64,000 nt of DNA. Source: Neoechinorhynchus agilis (taxonomy: Eukaryota > Acanthocephala). The notes below the pieces were generated by a model that was not told where the DNA came from, did no database searches, and saw nothing but the letters and a program-made list of their open reading frames with translations. The first letter of the stretch is position 1. Every line of letters starts with the position of its first letter. The stretch covers positions 310,001-374,000 of the forward strand of contig CM121342.1 in NCBI GenBank assembly GCA_051530055.1, given 5' to 3'. The position numbers and the translations under genes are program-made. Of the stretch, positions 22,530 through 34,985 are shown one piece after another.

Positions 22530-24070
22530 ATGAATGTACGACTGTTCAATTCAGCTACTTTTTTTATTTCACATTTGCAACCCTGGAGCATACATCAACT
22601 TATTGAACGATTTTCTCGCTTCTACTAGTGATGCAATCTTAACTTCTACCTCAATGGTGATAGTTTCCCTAATTAAACCAAGATTACTGTCTCTGTACGG
22701 AAGAGAACTCTTTAAAGCCAATGTTGTAGGGGATATTTTATCATCGAAATTTTGGTCATCTCTTTACTGGCCATCTAGGGCCCGTTTTCAATTGGATCAA
22801 AAGAGAAGGAAAGTTCGGTCCATGTCGCTATACTGTTCTGCCTGATGGAAGCAAACTGCCCGTAAAACATTTGTCCCCGTGGATGAAATCTGCAACAACA
22901 TGGATCAAAAGCGCAAGATTCGACGTCGGCTCGCACTATGCAGAACACACGCCAACGATGCGGTCACCACTCGCTCCAACGTTACTTTCATGAGTCTGAA
23001 GGCTCGGAGAGTGGACTTGAGATGGGAAGATTTCATCAAGTGGTTTGCAAAAATTTAGCCTTAAATAACGATTTTTCACCTTGTTTTAAGATGCCCCGTA
23101 TATGTGACCATTATCCCACAATGGATGCTGTTAACTTCAACTGAAGAGCAGCAGGCGATGTGCGTCCAATTTGAGTTTAAAACTTTCTCGTTTCGATCTA
23201 TGAGACAGTTTTGGCGAAAAGGATTCTGGCCTTCTGCTGTGAACACCGCATAATCGATGAACGCTGCCACGGCTTCATGCCACACAAATCCGTTCACTCA
23301 CTCATGGCTGAAATCATCGACAATTTTGGCACGAAGAAGACATCAATGAATATCCTGGTGTCCTTTAACATCTCGAAAGCATTTGATAGGATAAGCATCG
23401 ACTTCATTGTCGACATCCTAAAATGCTTCAATCTCCCCTATAATTTTATCGCCCGTGTGAACAATGCACTAAAATCCAAATTTTTCTATTTTCAAGATGA
23501 TCCGTTGCAAAAATATTACTTTCAGGTGAAAGGTGTATTTCAAGGATCTCTTTTATCCCCGATCCCCTTTTGTATCGCCAATCAATATCTAATTCGTAAC
23601 TAAAAGCGGTGCTGAATTTTCTTCATTCGCACCTTTTCCAATGGGTTTGTGCTTGAATCATAAAAAAACCAAATTTCTAATGAAATGTACCTCAACGCTG
23701 GTTAGAGGAGAATCATCGAGTTTGTCTAGGATTTTTTTCGCATGGACGTCTCACCATTTTACACGAATATTGTAGTTCTCGGACATACGCTGACCACTAA
23801 TCTGCTGATCACAGCACATCTGGCTAAATTGAAAAGACTTAAGAATTGCCAAAGTGAAAGCGTTGAGAGCTGACCTTCTTGGGGTTGGCGTGAAAACAAC
23901 CAGAACTATATGGAACACCTGGGCAATATTTAGCATAGCCTTTTACTCAAGAGGACGGCCGCCTGAACTCCGCCACAAATTCTGTTGCACGTTTTTAAGC
24001 TTCCTGGCGAAATTTCCCTTTTTTGGAAAAACTCCTTCGATTGGGCTACCAAATCAAGCAAATAGATAGT
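22530..24070 (+). mobile_element. APE-type LINE, decayed copy
   Basis: The pieces are collinear: the end of the endonuclease/linker (LLSLYGREL, FWSSLYWPSRARFQ at about 22690-22800), reverse transcriptase at 23211-23600 (RCHGFMPHKSVHS, FNISKAFDRI, GVFQGSLLSP) and the C-terminal signature TIWNTWAI...FYSRGRPPELR at 23890-23970. The sister copy at 25.6-28.2 kb shares SLYGREL and FW(A/S)SLYWP(C/S)RARFQ. The YADD-bearing portion is missing and frames change more than once. Confidence 0.8.
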
Positions 24071-24439
24071 ACAATATAATACGTAATCCGACTCACCTCA
24101 ATTCTCACCTTTTTCGAATAAATTTCATATGCTCTATCATGCAACCAACTTGTGATATGTATAATTCTGTGATGTTTTCGTAGCCATAAGTTAATCAGCT
24201 GTAGAGGGGTTGCGAAATGCATCACAAAAATTATGAGGGATGCAAATTTCCCCTCTTCTGGCACTCACAGGGTACTAATTGTCACTGTTCATCGACATTC
24301 AGTGCATTTCTCCGATAAGCTCACCTTTGAAAGCGTGATAATCATGTAGTTGTACGGATTAAACACCAAATTGTGACAGAACTTTGTTATTGATGGCTTA
24401 TATCTTCTAATAATATGAGGGTATCGTTGTAAGTATGGA

Positions 24440-24900
24440 GATAAACCGTGATATCAATACCTGGGTTGACTTGGCGGGATTTCGCGAGCTTTAACTCATG
24501 CTTCCGCAATATTTGTCTCAAAATGTTTAAGGCTTCGAAGCATTTCAATTTATCTCTTCTTCTTGCGCATACACCATTTATGCTTTATATATTAGAAGAC
24601 TACGCACCGACTGCCGATATACTAACTCAAACTTGTGGATTTGGCATTGATTCTAAAAGATATAAATCGAAATATCACTATTATCACTCGAGCTACGATG
24701 TTCAAATATTTAGGTTCAATAACCAAATGCAATATAGTGGACAAGGAGTCCAGTAGGATGCTTATTAATTTGGCAACAATTTGACAGGTGAAATTAAACA
24801 GCAGCTCGTACTTATTTTTTAAGGATTTACTAACATACGAAACAATTATTCGTAAAGACTTCAATACTAAATTAATCGCCGTTTTAAATTCTATAATATA
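24440..24900 (+). mobile_element. Probable LINE remnant (RT thumb region)
   Basis: Translating across frames gives ...ATMFKYLGSITKC and INLATI, which resembles the FKYLG block after the RT catalytic core in non-LTR elements. There is no intact frame and no certain family. It differs from the surrounding CCHC/APE family. Confidence 0.4.
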
Positions 24901-24990
24901 TAGAACGTCGTAGTAATCTGAGCAAACTTTTTTGTATATTTAAGTTACGCAAGTAAAAGGACCGCTAAAAGTTTTTCTTTGAACAGCAAT

Positions 24991-25405
24991 TCTCGAATTG
25001 CCGTCTTTGCAAATCTTTTGTAAAATCAGTGAAAATTATTGTACCCTAAAACGACTTTACGCCTGTAAAGCGACACTTATTGATTTTCAATGCTTTCTCT
25101 ACAGTTCTCTGAACACTTTCGACGATGTAAGTAAAAATAGACGCAAGATAGCAAATAATAGAAACCTTTGCAATCTGCAACGTGTTCTGCGCTTTTAAAG
25201 GGCTTAAATTTATTATTTAAAAATTGATTTAAGATGCCACTTGACTTAATATGCCCGTCGTCTTTTGTTCTTGCGAAAAACAATGAGATTTATTTTGAAT
25301 GATTACATCTGAGAATGCGAGAAAAGCTGTACATTAATTTCAGCCGTTTAAAGCCCCATGTAGACCGAAATCTAAATATATTTTCTAGAATGTCGGTGAG
25401 ACCAT
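24991..25405 (+). repeat. Dispersed repeats R1 (copy 2) and R2 (copy 2), adjacent
   Basis: 24991-25252 matches 5068-5327 at about 98%. 25255-25280 matches 5411-5437, and 25285-25405 matches 6745-6885 at about 85%. The order is the same as at 5-7 kb, but two blocks of about 80 bp and 1.3 kb present there are absent here. Confidence 0.7.
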
Positions 25406-25599
25406 TTTAATGAATGCAAAAATTTGTCGTATTGATAATGTTGTGTTATTCGCTTGGTAATCAATGATGTTAAAAAAGATTTATTCGAAATGGGAACATC
25501 TTGTATAGTCTTGGAGCTGGACCGAGTTATATGATCAGCACAGTCTTCAGAATAGGCTCTATCGAGTTAGTGCAGTCCATTTCAAGCTTTTAGTGGCCC

Positions 25600-28166
25600 A
25601 GTCAGCAGAATATGCCCAATCAAAGGGCTTAATAAACTCCCGTATGCGCCTTTTTCCAGTCGATGATTTTGATTTAATGAAAAATTTCGTTTTCTATTGG
25701 TTCAACGCTAGACCCATGTGAGGTAGATATTTCTTTAAAAATTTCAGCACGACAGCAAGTTTTTCTCGTGCTCGTATATAATTTGCCTCCTTAATTACAA
25801 CCGAAAGATCATCGGCATACATAGTATTTGATTTGCAAACATTGGAGTTTTTAACAATATATTGAGTGGCTATGCAAAACAAAATGGGCGATAGAGGGGA
25901 TCCTTGTGGTAGCCCTTTCTGCTGATAGAATATGGTTATACAAGGATCATCCGAAAAGTAGAAACTATTAGATTTTAATGTATTATTTACTCTAGCTATC
26001 AGATTAACAGGAAAAAATCTTAAAATATTCATAACAAAATCAATATCAATGTTATCGAATGCTTTGCTTATATAAAAATATATCAAAATGTTCATTGACC
26101 TTTGAAAACTGGTGAAGTTTTCAATTATTTGGGTCATTGCCGTATGTATAGATTTCCCTGGAACAACCCCTTGGCAACGCTCGTCAATTATCTGGTTTTG
26201 TACAGCGAAGTGTAATATTCTCTTGGCCAAAACTCCTTCATATATAGAAACCAATGCATTTTGTATTAAAATTGGTCTGACATCGGTAGCGGACTTGATG
26301 GCACTGTCTTTCTTACATAAAAAAAGTCCGTTTAGCTATGTTAATCTTAGCCCACTCATCGGGGGGAGCTAGTAGCAAATGACATGCCAAAGAATTAACA
26401 TTTTTGTCGTTGATTACATTAGTAGCATTGAAACAGGGCGAATGGCCATTATGTGAGTTAAAGTTTCTTGATCCCCACCATATCGAAAAGTCGTCCAAGG
26501 AAATATCTGATCTTCGAGGCTTGATTCTGATGAAAATGGAAGCTTGGGGTATTACACTGGCTCGTTCGCGTGTTCGGCGATGAGCGCATTTACAACATTG
26601 TTGCCGCAGCCTTTTTCCATGGATGAAACTTTTTCTTCGAGATTATTTGCCACCAAGGAGAGGAATAATACAATAATGGTCCCATTCTCCTTTTATCCTG
26701 GGAAATTTGAAAGCGAGCCCGGCAAGGCCAATACAATGAGGCCCAGAATTTTATAGAATCATGATCGCCCCTGGCTTTGGCTTTAGAGTTCCCGCCCATA
26801 TAGAGATAAAAGTTTAGGTGTATGCTGTCGATGAGATGGAGTTCTAGCTACCGAGGTCAGTATATTGTCACTGGTCCTCACCAGGAAATAATTTATTCCT
26901 TCCAAATCCTTGAACGCGATAGTAACGCACATAAAATCGATGAGAGAATTAAAAATTGAAATATTGAGAGCACTTAACTTGAAAATACGCGATAATAAAT
27001 TATTTATACCAAACGCCCAACCCAGAACATCATGACCAGCAATCCTGAAAGGCGCAGACTGGGAGACAAGCCTAGGCTTGAATTGTGAGTTATTTTTTGC
27101 AATGCACAGGTCGATAACCGAGTGTGTCCGTCCATCAGTAAAAGTTGGGTAATCCGGAATAACGAGATTATGTGAGTCTCCCAGATGAAAAATAGCATCG
27201 ATCCATTTATGCGACGGATCGTTAAAATCTCTGAACAAAAAATCAATCCCAGAAGCTAGTAAATTCTTTAAAATAGCTTTGTTGTGTGTCCTATGGATTG
27301 TTTTGGGGCGTATATAAATATTCCCGAAAATGTGTTTCCTCCCGTTCCACCACAATGAAAATATAGCGTATGATAAGTCCGGAGATGTGTATTCGCATAG
27401 AAGTAGCGGGTAGAGTCGAGCGTAATTTGGAATTTCGCCAAAACCTATCCGGAAGCCCTTGAGAATTTAGCGAGTGGGGTGGCGTGCAAAAAACGTGTAT
27501 TCTCCTCTCCTGGATGAAAATCACGTCATCTCTCCTCACTTCGGATAACAAGCTGAGAACTCCCGAAAGGCCACCAGAATTCCACTGCGCTATTTTCAGT
27601 TCCATTCAGAACTACTCTTAATTAAATTTTGGGTACCTGCCGCACAAACCTGAGTTTGTTCCTCAAGGATTGTTTGTACGAATTCCTCTTCTTCTGTCCT
27701 GTTTATGTCATCCTTATGCTCATCATGATCGAGTCCGTTTGCATGGGGTATGATGTGCTTCTAAGGACACCGGAAGCGCGCTCAATCTCGTCAGTAGGAC
27801 ATTGAGATGAGCCCTCATTTTTCTTTCCAGTCCCTGGATTGCTGAAGCTATTCGCATATCTACCACCTGCATGACTTTGTCAGAAACCTCTTTGAGCTTC
27901 ACTTCCAGTGAGTCTCCTTGACATGGTCCCCATGTCCATTGTTACTCAATATTGTGGCTCATTGGTTGACCATGTGTCGGATGGCTGACATGTTGTTTCG
28001 CAGGATCAGGGTTCTGTGCCCAAAACACGTATCTCTTGAACTTCTCGCAGGATTTAGAGAAAGCACAGACCTTCTTGAAGGCAATTTATACAACGCTTTG
28101 GGCAGTTCGAGGAGCTATGCTCATCCGCGCAGTAGGCACCATTAATCTTTTTCGATGGACATTTCT
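25600..28166 (-). mobile_element. APE-type LINE, most complete copy (ORF1 end, endonuclease, RT)
   Basis: On the minus strand, zinc-knuckle codons (YCADEHSSSNCPKRC) lie near 28145-28090. The endonuclease starts at 27605 (IAQWNSGGLSG, FIQE) and continues at 27355 with GNIYIRP, a degenerate GDFN-type block, HSVIDLCIA and GHDV. The linker SLYGREL follows, and the reverse transcriptase occupies 26254-25694, with CQGVVPGKSIH, ISKAFDNI, GLPQGSPLSPILF and YADD (about 25815-25826). Domain order ORF1-EN-RT supports an I/R1/Jockey-type LINE. Several frame breaks are present. SINE copy C abuts its 5' side at 28167. Confidence 0.85.
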
Positions 28167-28589
28167 AAACAATACCGGCTTGCCAGTAAAAACTTAAAAT
28201 AGAACACAGCGCTCACCCTGAGTCGAAAAAGTGGTTGAGTTTGACATTTCGTAGTTGTGTCGAGGTGGTCAAGTGGACTAATGCCCGTGATCCCGATTAG
28301 GGGTCAAGTGGTTCGAATCCGTTACTACCAATGACGCACAACCAAAGTGGATGAAATACCGCTGAAAGGAGGAAACTCACTGATGAGCCCCGCCTCCTGG
28401 AGGTACCTGAGGATCCGGAGGAATGTACAAACTCTTAACCGTGCATTAGAGACTAGGTTGTTATATCACTTCTCTGATGTAATTGGTTTGGCTTTATGCC
28501 TAAAAATAAGCCAGGCAAGAAGGGATAAACTAAAAATTTAATGATGATAAAAACAATACCGGCTTGCCAGTAAAAACTTAAAATAGAAC
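28167..28589 (+). mobile_element. tRNA-derived SINE, tandem copy C (384-bp period)
   Basis: The 39-bp block 28167-28205 is repeated at 28551-28589, so one 384-bp unit is preceded by the tail of another: a truncated head-to-tail tandem. Positions 28251-28330 resemble a Ser/Leu-type tRNA: acceptor-like GTAGT/ACTAC ends, box A TGGTCAAGTGG (28266-28276) and box B GGTTCGAATCC (28310-28320), which fits the RNA polymerase III consensus. The body (CTGAAAGGAGGAAAC onward) and the tail 'taccggcttgccagt' are shared with copies at 1501 and 15366. No target duplication is obvious. Confidence 0.85.
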
Positions 28590-29645
28590 CTTTCCTACCA
28601 GCATAGTTGGAACTCAATGCATCATTACGACTACATCAACTGCGCATACATTTAATGAGTTCAACTACATTATAGTTAAGCCTTTTAAAAAAGAACTGCT
28701 TTCTACTAAACCGTTAATATCAAATTATTTCTATTGATGGACTGGTATGGTATTTTCGAATTGGTTTACGCCCGCTCCCCGCTGTCATACTCACGCACAT
28801 TTGTCACAATTGCAATGAACATTCACGGCACTTGTCGATGAATCATCTCGTCGTCCGTATATTTTTTACGAGTACACCTTTTAAAGGAAGCGCTCAAATA
28901 ATCATGCGTTCCTCGAAGGTCACGATGACAATATTATTGATAAGTGTAACTGTAGCTGTTGAGAACTATACTGAACCAATATAGCACTTGTTCCCGTGGC
29001 TGACGTGCGGCAGATCGAGCTGTGCATCAGGTGGCCTAGTTTAAGATGAAATATATAATAAGATTGTAAAATGCATGGACAAACGACTACTTTAGTCGGT
29101 TAGATTAATTTACAACCTTGATAAATGCACAATATTGTGCCGAAATATAGGATTTTAAAATAAAGTCATTTTAATTTCTTCGCCAGAAAACAATCACTAT
29201 TTAAATACCAGTGCTGTGGATTCTGGTGTAGAATGGTGAAATATCAGACAGGCTAAAATGATATTTTGATTGCTTTGCACATAAAGTAGAATTCTATAGA
29301 AAGATATGAGTAGATCTTTGAAGAAGACAACCACAAATTTTAATTTTATAGGTTATTTATAAGAATGTTGGCGATAGTCAGAAATGATTAAACTTAAAGT
29401 TTTTGCAAACTTCATATGTTACTTATACGAAATACATATTTAAACTTTTGGTGAACATACACCCGGCCACAACCTATTTGATTTTGATTTATTTGACATA
29501 TTTCGCAAGGTAACCTCGCCTCATCAATCATTGCTTGTAAGCTTTTAAATACTCGTAGTTCAATGAGTCAATATAACCTTTATGTAAGACACCGAAGTCC
29601 GAGCACTGTTAAGAGCTGCTAATCTAGTACGTGAAGAAGTGAGCT
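28590..29645. other. Gene-free stretch
   Basis: AT-rich DNA with no frame, RNA gene or clear repeat that I can support. It may hold the promoter and first exon of the gene at 29654, since a 3' splice site (AACTACAG) ends at 29653. Confidence 0.5.
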
Positions 29646-29653
29646 AACTACAG

Positions 29654-30420
29654 AGCACGTGGAGTTCGAACCACTAACTAATGCAACCTCCGAGCTAAAA
29701 TGCAGATTCTTCGACTCGTTTCAAAATATTCAGTGCGAAATCTTAATACCTGTTACAATGAAACCGGACAGTATGATAGTCCATGCCCGAAATATGTTGA
29801 CTCAAGATTCTATGAGCCATCTCTATAACAACTTCTCTCCAACCTTCGATTTAAACCCTTTCTTTGGGCATGAGGACAATCCTTCGTTGGACGAGGTTCA
29901 AGACTACTCGATATGCGCACTTCTATTGTCGGAATATGCGGATTACTGCAACTCTACCGATTCAATTTTGATTATGCTATGCACCGAATTGAGCATTGAG
30001 GACAAATTAGAAGTGCAGATTGAGCTAAAGCCTCAGTTCCTTTTTTTTATATATGGCCTCTGTATCTTATTGATTATTCCATTAATACTTCATCAGCATT
30101 ACAAGCAAAGGGCAGTAAGAAGACTAAGGTTAGCGATGAGTAAAACTTTTAAGAAGGTCAAAGAGCAAGAAGCCCAATCAAATCTTTCACCAACCGAACT
30201 TTCGGTCGATAGAATATTATCGCGACGTTTCAGATGTGTGAATTGCAATAGTCGAAAGGTAAGATTCAGAAGTATTTCAAGTAGCGGAAGTAGTCAATCA
30301 GAGGAAGAGGTAAAGCTTATAGATGAAAATAAAGCCATAGAAGATGACGGGGATGTGGATCCGGTCGTTGCGAAGATCTTAGACAAAAATCCGTGGCCGG
30401 AAACCTATGACCGCGAATAA
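29654..30420 (+). CDS. Single-pass membrane protein of unknown function (probably 3' exon)
   Basis: The frame has about 255 codons. There is an in-frame stop at 29632 and no ATG before residue 33, but a 3' splice site at 29653 makes this likely the last exon of a longer gene. The N-terminal part (about 130 residues) is probably extracellular or luminal and carries N-glycosylation-type sites (NAT, NST). One strongly hydrophobic helix (FLFFIYGLCILLIIPLIL, about residues 127-144) is followed by a basic stretch (KQRAVRRLR) and a long cytoplasmic tail. The tail contains a CVNC pair, a Ser-rich patch and an acidic end. The layout is type I. I do not recognise a family. Confidence 0.6.
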
Positions 30421-32080
30421 ATTTGATATTTTTTTGCACGCAGAGGTTTTCACATTGAAAACTAAAACGTTCTATCAAAACTCGTGAATAAATCAACTAA
30501 GTGAATTAAACGCAATCTTTAAACGAACGTCCAAAATGTGGACTAAACTATTTACTGTAAAAACAATTTATTCTTAATGTTTTTATTTTGACGTAACCAA
30601 GAGTTTAAATGGTACTTGGATATAAATCGCGAGAGAGTTCAGGCACTTTGAATTCGTGAGCAAATATCTATTTTTGCACACTAATTCGACTCTATCACAA
30701 TGCGGGGTGACTACAATTCGTTCATTATCCCAATTCCTTCATTATCCCAATTCGTTCATTATCCCAATTCGTCTCATCCTCCTACCTTTTCCATGCTGCA
30801 AAATCTTCTCGGATATAATGACAGGAAATGAACCTGAATAAAGACTCAACCTCAAAAGCTCTCCTGCAAACAATAACCACCAATCCCAACCAGAATGGAC
30901 ATCCCCGACCGGATTTTCGAACTGACGTCCCCCGATCTCACCAAATCTGCATTCCATAGTTTCAATCCAATATTGTTTATCGCTCAAATAACGAGTACCC
31001 TATCTTCATCAAAAACAATGCCACAAAGAGGACCCAAAAGGTACATGAGTCCAATTCTTGTTATCTAAAAAACAAAATAAACGTGTTATTATTACAAAGC
31101 CATTGCCAATCGCTTAGCAGCAGAATGCTCAAAGTAACTTTAAACAATATATGTGAGTCTATAATAACGCATTGGTTGCTCACGCAGCAACTTCTGGCCT
31201 AGCAATAAACATTTGAGAAGATCACCTTTGAGTTCAATCCGTAATGCTACAGTGGTGATCTATTACTTATGCTTATTTTGAAATGAGAGCTTTGGAAAAA
31301 AATAAGAAGCGATAATTGTAAATCTTGAAATCTGCAGAAAAATGCAAGTTTTTAATATCACATGTTTTTCTCTTCTTTTAAGCATTACCATTCGTATTTG
31401 GATAGATCATGTGCAAATATTAAGAATATGCCTTCGTACATCAGTGTGAAAAAATCATATTGCGCCTCAGAGTATAAAAGTTCAAGAATTAGGTTTATAT
31501 TCAAATTTTTGAACGAAACGTCCAAATATTACGAGCCAAAATAAGAAAAATTCATATATACTTAAATTTTCATTCCTAATATTTGGGACTGCGCACACAT
31601 TTTGGCCTACCTTTCATGCTGAAAAAAGGTCGCTTGACACAAAATTCATTTCTTAAAAGCCATCAATTGTCCCAATGACGAGATGTTGGAAAAATGTAGT
31701 TACGGATCGATTCATTTGTACTTCTTTCTTTTTCGGTCTTGAGGAGAGATGGAATGCCGTTATCAGGGTCAATTTCGATTTATAGAGATTAATTAAGACA
31801 TTATTTATTTTATTTTATAAGATGCATACAAATAATACACAATGTAAATCAGTTAGTTCAATCCTTCGCATCTCAATTCATTTAGCCTTCTCTCCCGCAT
31901 TATTTCCTTCCCAACATCTTATGAAGGCTGATCGTCAAGCCATGAGATTAGGAAGAAAATAACAAAATGTTGTTGAATAACAAAAGAATTATCCCCACGG
32001 AATAATTCAGCATGGACAACGGCTTTTAAGGTAGCAGGACTTCCTTGCTCCTAGCCGAATAAATTTGCAGCAAATAACGA
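30421..32080. other. Gene-free stretch with a short tandem repeat
   Basis: No supported gene. At 30718-30772 a unit of about 17-18 bp (TTCGTTCATTATCCCAA) is repeated a little over three times. Otherwise AT-rich sequence without recognisable elements. Confidence 0.5.
30718..30772. repeat. Tandem repeat, about 18-bp unit, three copies
   Basis: CATTATCCCAATTC is repeated at 17-18-bp spacing with one variant (CCTTCATT). It is too short to class further. Confidence 0.8.
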
Positions 32081-34985
32081 AAGATTTTATAGGAAGCACA
32101 TCCAACTAAATGGAATATAATGTAAATAACGAAACAATAAAATAAAAATGGCTCACTAACACTTTTCCTTTGAGTCCGTCTTCTTGATTAATAGTAGTAG
32201 TCTTGAGACGCCATTCGGCACGAGACGTTCTTCTATCATATGTTTGAATTGATTGAATCTTTTCATATTTAAGCTTTTTGGATATAACCATATTTTTTCA
32301 AAGAATGTCTTCCATAGGAACGAGATGAGGGTAGAGATAAAGCTATTGTAAAATTTGTTAAATATTTTCATTAATTTTTTAATACGAAAATTGGCAAAAT
32401 TGACTCTCAGTTCCAACAAAACGTCCCGGCCGATAAGGTTTTAACGCACGGAAGCGGTTAGTACAAATCAGTTCCTAATTTTAACATTCTGTTTGCTAGA
32501 CTTAATTTTAGATAAAAAGGGTGTTAAGTCTTGTATTTTATAAAGTTCGTCTTTTTTAAGCGGGAAAGTCAATACCCAGGATTCTAGAACTTGTGCATAT
32601 TTTCAATCTCAGGAGATCATCATCAAGCGATAACTCTTTTTTTAACTTTTGATCTAGAAGGCATTCAATTGGTATGGGGGATTGTTTCTGTCTAAAATTG
32701 AATTTAAACTAGTAGAAAAAATAAGCCCTTTCAACATAATCATTCACGTATATGAAAATGTGATTATTTTTCTTCTTGGACATTAGCTTCATTATCTTTA
32801 TCATACCAATCAAGAAAAGGGTAGGAAATAAGGGTGAACCTTGAGGAACATATTTTGAATAAAATTTATTTTTTGCGAGATCAATATCCAGCATAAAAGA
32901 TTTGGATTCCATAAGGAATTGAATTGGTCTAGGAATTTTCAGAGATAGATGTCGATCTTTAAAAACGTTATAGATAAAAAGGTCTACCGAGTCAAAACCT
33001 TTATTTACATTAACCTGCATTAACATTTTATTCACATCATTTATAGATTTATTTAAAAACATCAACTCGTTAAGTAATGAGTTAATTACTCTTCCAGGTA
33101 TGAACCCGTGGAAATTGTCAGGAATACGTTTGTGTAATATAAGAGAATTGAATAGATGTTTATTTCATACTTTTTCGAGTAAAGATATTATGGGATTTTT
33201 GATTAAAATAGAACGAATGTCATTTGGCATTCAATTATACGTTTGGCTTTCGGAATAATGGTTTTTCTTACAATGCTAATTTTACAAAGATCGTTAAATT
33301 ATAAGTTTTTTGTAATTTTTCCATAATAATATGCTTGACATTATCATTAACCAAATCAAATACTTTTGGGTGAAAGACAAAGAATTGGTAGCGCTAGAGG
33401 TGTTGAATTTCCAAAAGTCGCGTATATCACTACAATCCCATTTGGAGGATTTATCAGCGCAGGGCAAAAGGGAGGAACAAAAGGATATGCTAGAGATGCT
33501 GTTGTGAAATATGTTCAACGACTTTAGGATAGGAAATCTTGTCGATCCATCTCGCAGCCTTCATCTTCCAGTCAGTCGATTTCTTATTTAGTAATATTTT
33601 CCAAAGTTTTAGAACGTTTCCTTTCTTTAATAATCTGTTTTGAAATAAACATATTTGCGAACGTTTTTTGCCATTTTCTTTCTATATTTTCCAGGAGCTT
33701 TTGTTTTTCCATCTTTTTTTTCCATCCTCCTTTAGTCTAACCTCACCCGATACATCTGACTCGACCACTGATCCCAAATTAATTTCAGAATTATAATTAA
33801 CGTTTCCAAAAACCCTTTTCTTCGGGGATGCCTTCAGCTCATCATTTTCCTTTATTAATATATTAATCCTACTATCTTTTACAGCCATGTCTTTTACCAT
33901 CTTTTCTAATTTCATATTAAGATCTTGTAATTGGTTCTCCAAAATTTTATTGTAGGGTATTTCACAGAAAGAGTTATTAAACATTTGCCATTCTGAATGA
34001 GCAGATGATTCAAATAACCGTGCCATTTTCCATGCGCCTCTCCACAATTGGGACACTTAGGTTTATCCTTGAAATTACAAACCTCTTTTTATGATTACCT
34101 GAGAAGACAATACACTTTGTTTCTTTATCACATAGAGATGCTGTATGTCCATATTCTGAACAATTCGTGCACTATGATGGCAGGTAATCATGAATCGACA
34201 GTTTGTTTTTTCTTGATTTTGAGAATGAAACTAAGTATGCATGAATACCCATTTGCTTTCCCTCTAATTTACAAATCTTGTCTACCGTTCCGTTCCCAAC
34301 AATAACATGGCATAAGGATCTTATCCATTAGCTCTTCATAGATATTTCTTTGGTTTAACAACCCCTAGTAGGTTTCGAAGTTCCTCAAATTCTTATTTAT
34401 TGAAATTTGGTAGTGGGTTAAACTTTAGACACGTTACTTTTCGGGATATATCCGTATATTTTACTTTAATTTCTTTAAGCATTCCCACAAAGAGTTCAAT
34501 GCCCTCTGAACTTGTGAAAAATATTAAACAGGCCCATCGAGTATTTATTTGTTTCAAAATATGAAACTCTCTGTGTTTGTTTAAGTTTCTAGAAACCATG
34601 AAATCCCGAAAATATCTCTTGGCCAAATCATAACTGGAATTATTCATCATATCCTCTCTTTTTATGCGAATACCAAAATTCTCTTTTAACCTTGAGTCTC
34701 GCAATTACATTCTTCGATAAACGATTTTTAAACAACTGAGTATCTAGGTGGTCCATTAACTTTCCTTTTCTTTGTTATTTATGAATTTCTCCACAAAACC
34801 AGAAGGAGCAGAAACTAAACTAACTTTTTCCGCATCACATTCCGTGTCCGTATCCATATCCACACCCCCCCTGTCATCCGGAGGATCAGGGGGTTTAGAT
34901 AATCCAAAAACATTTGAATCGACGCGAGTGCAATTTTTAATGAAAAAATTTGCACGCATTAGGCGAGAATTTTTTGGTCGTGTGC
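32080..34985 (-). mobile_element. APE-type LINE, decayed copy with near-complete 5' end
   Basis: On the minus strand an acidic, Pro/Asp-rich N-terminal segment begins at an ATG at 34959. ORF1 follows (34704-34393), matching residues 40-130 of the copy at 6957, then a zinc knuckle (CPNCGEAHGKWHG near 34060) and a Lys-rich coiled-coil segment (34000-33690). The reverse transcriptase fragment is at 33065-32709 (VNVNKGFDS, YVPQGSPLF) and a C-terminal part at about 32400-32110. The endonuclease is reduced. Its 5' end joins an older LINE of another family at about 34980. Confidence 0.75.

Noticed and set aside
28251-28330. A functional tRNA gene.
   Set aside because: A and B boxes are good, but the acceptor stem pairs at only about five of seven positions and the sequence is embedded in a repeated SINE unit.
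28371-28410. CTGATGAG near GGAAAC in the SINE body, suggesting a hammerhead ribozyme.
   Set aside because: GAAAC comes before CTGATGAG with only three bases between them, so stems I and III cannot form. No C-GAAA follows CTGATGAG after a pairing stem. The match is judged coincidental in this family.
29655-29685. GAGTTCGAACCAC resembling a tRNA T-arm or box B.
   Set aside because: No box A or cloverleaf partner at the right distance, and the bases lie in the start of a long coding frame.
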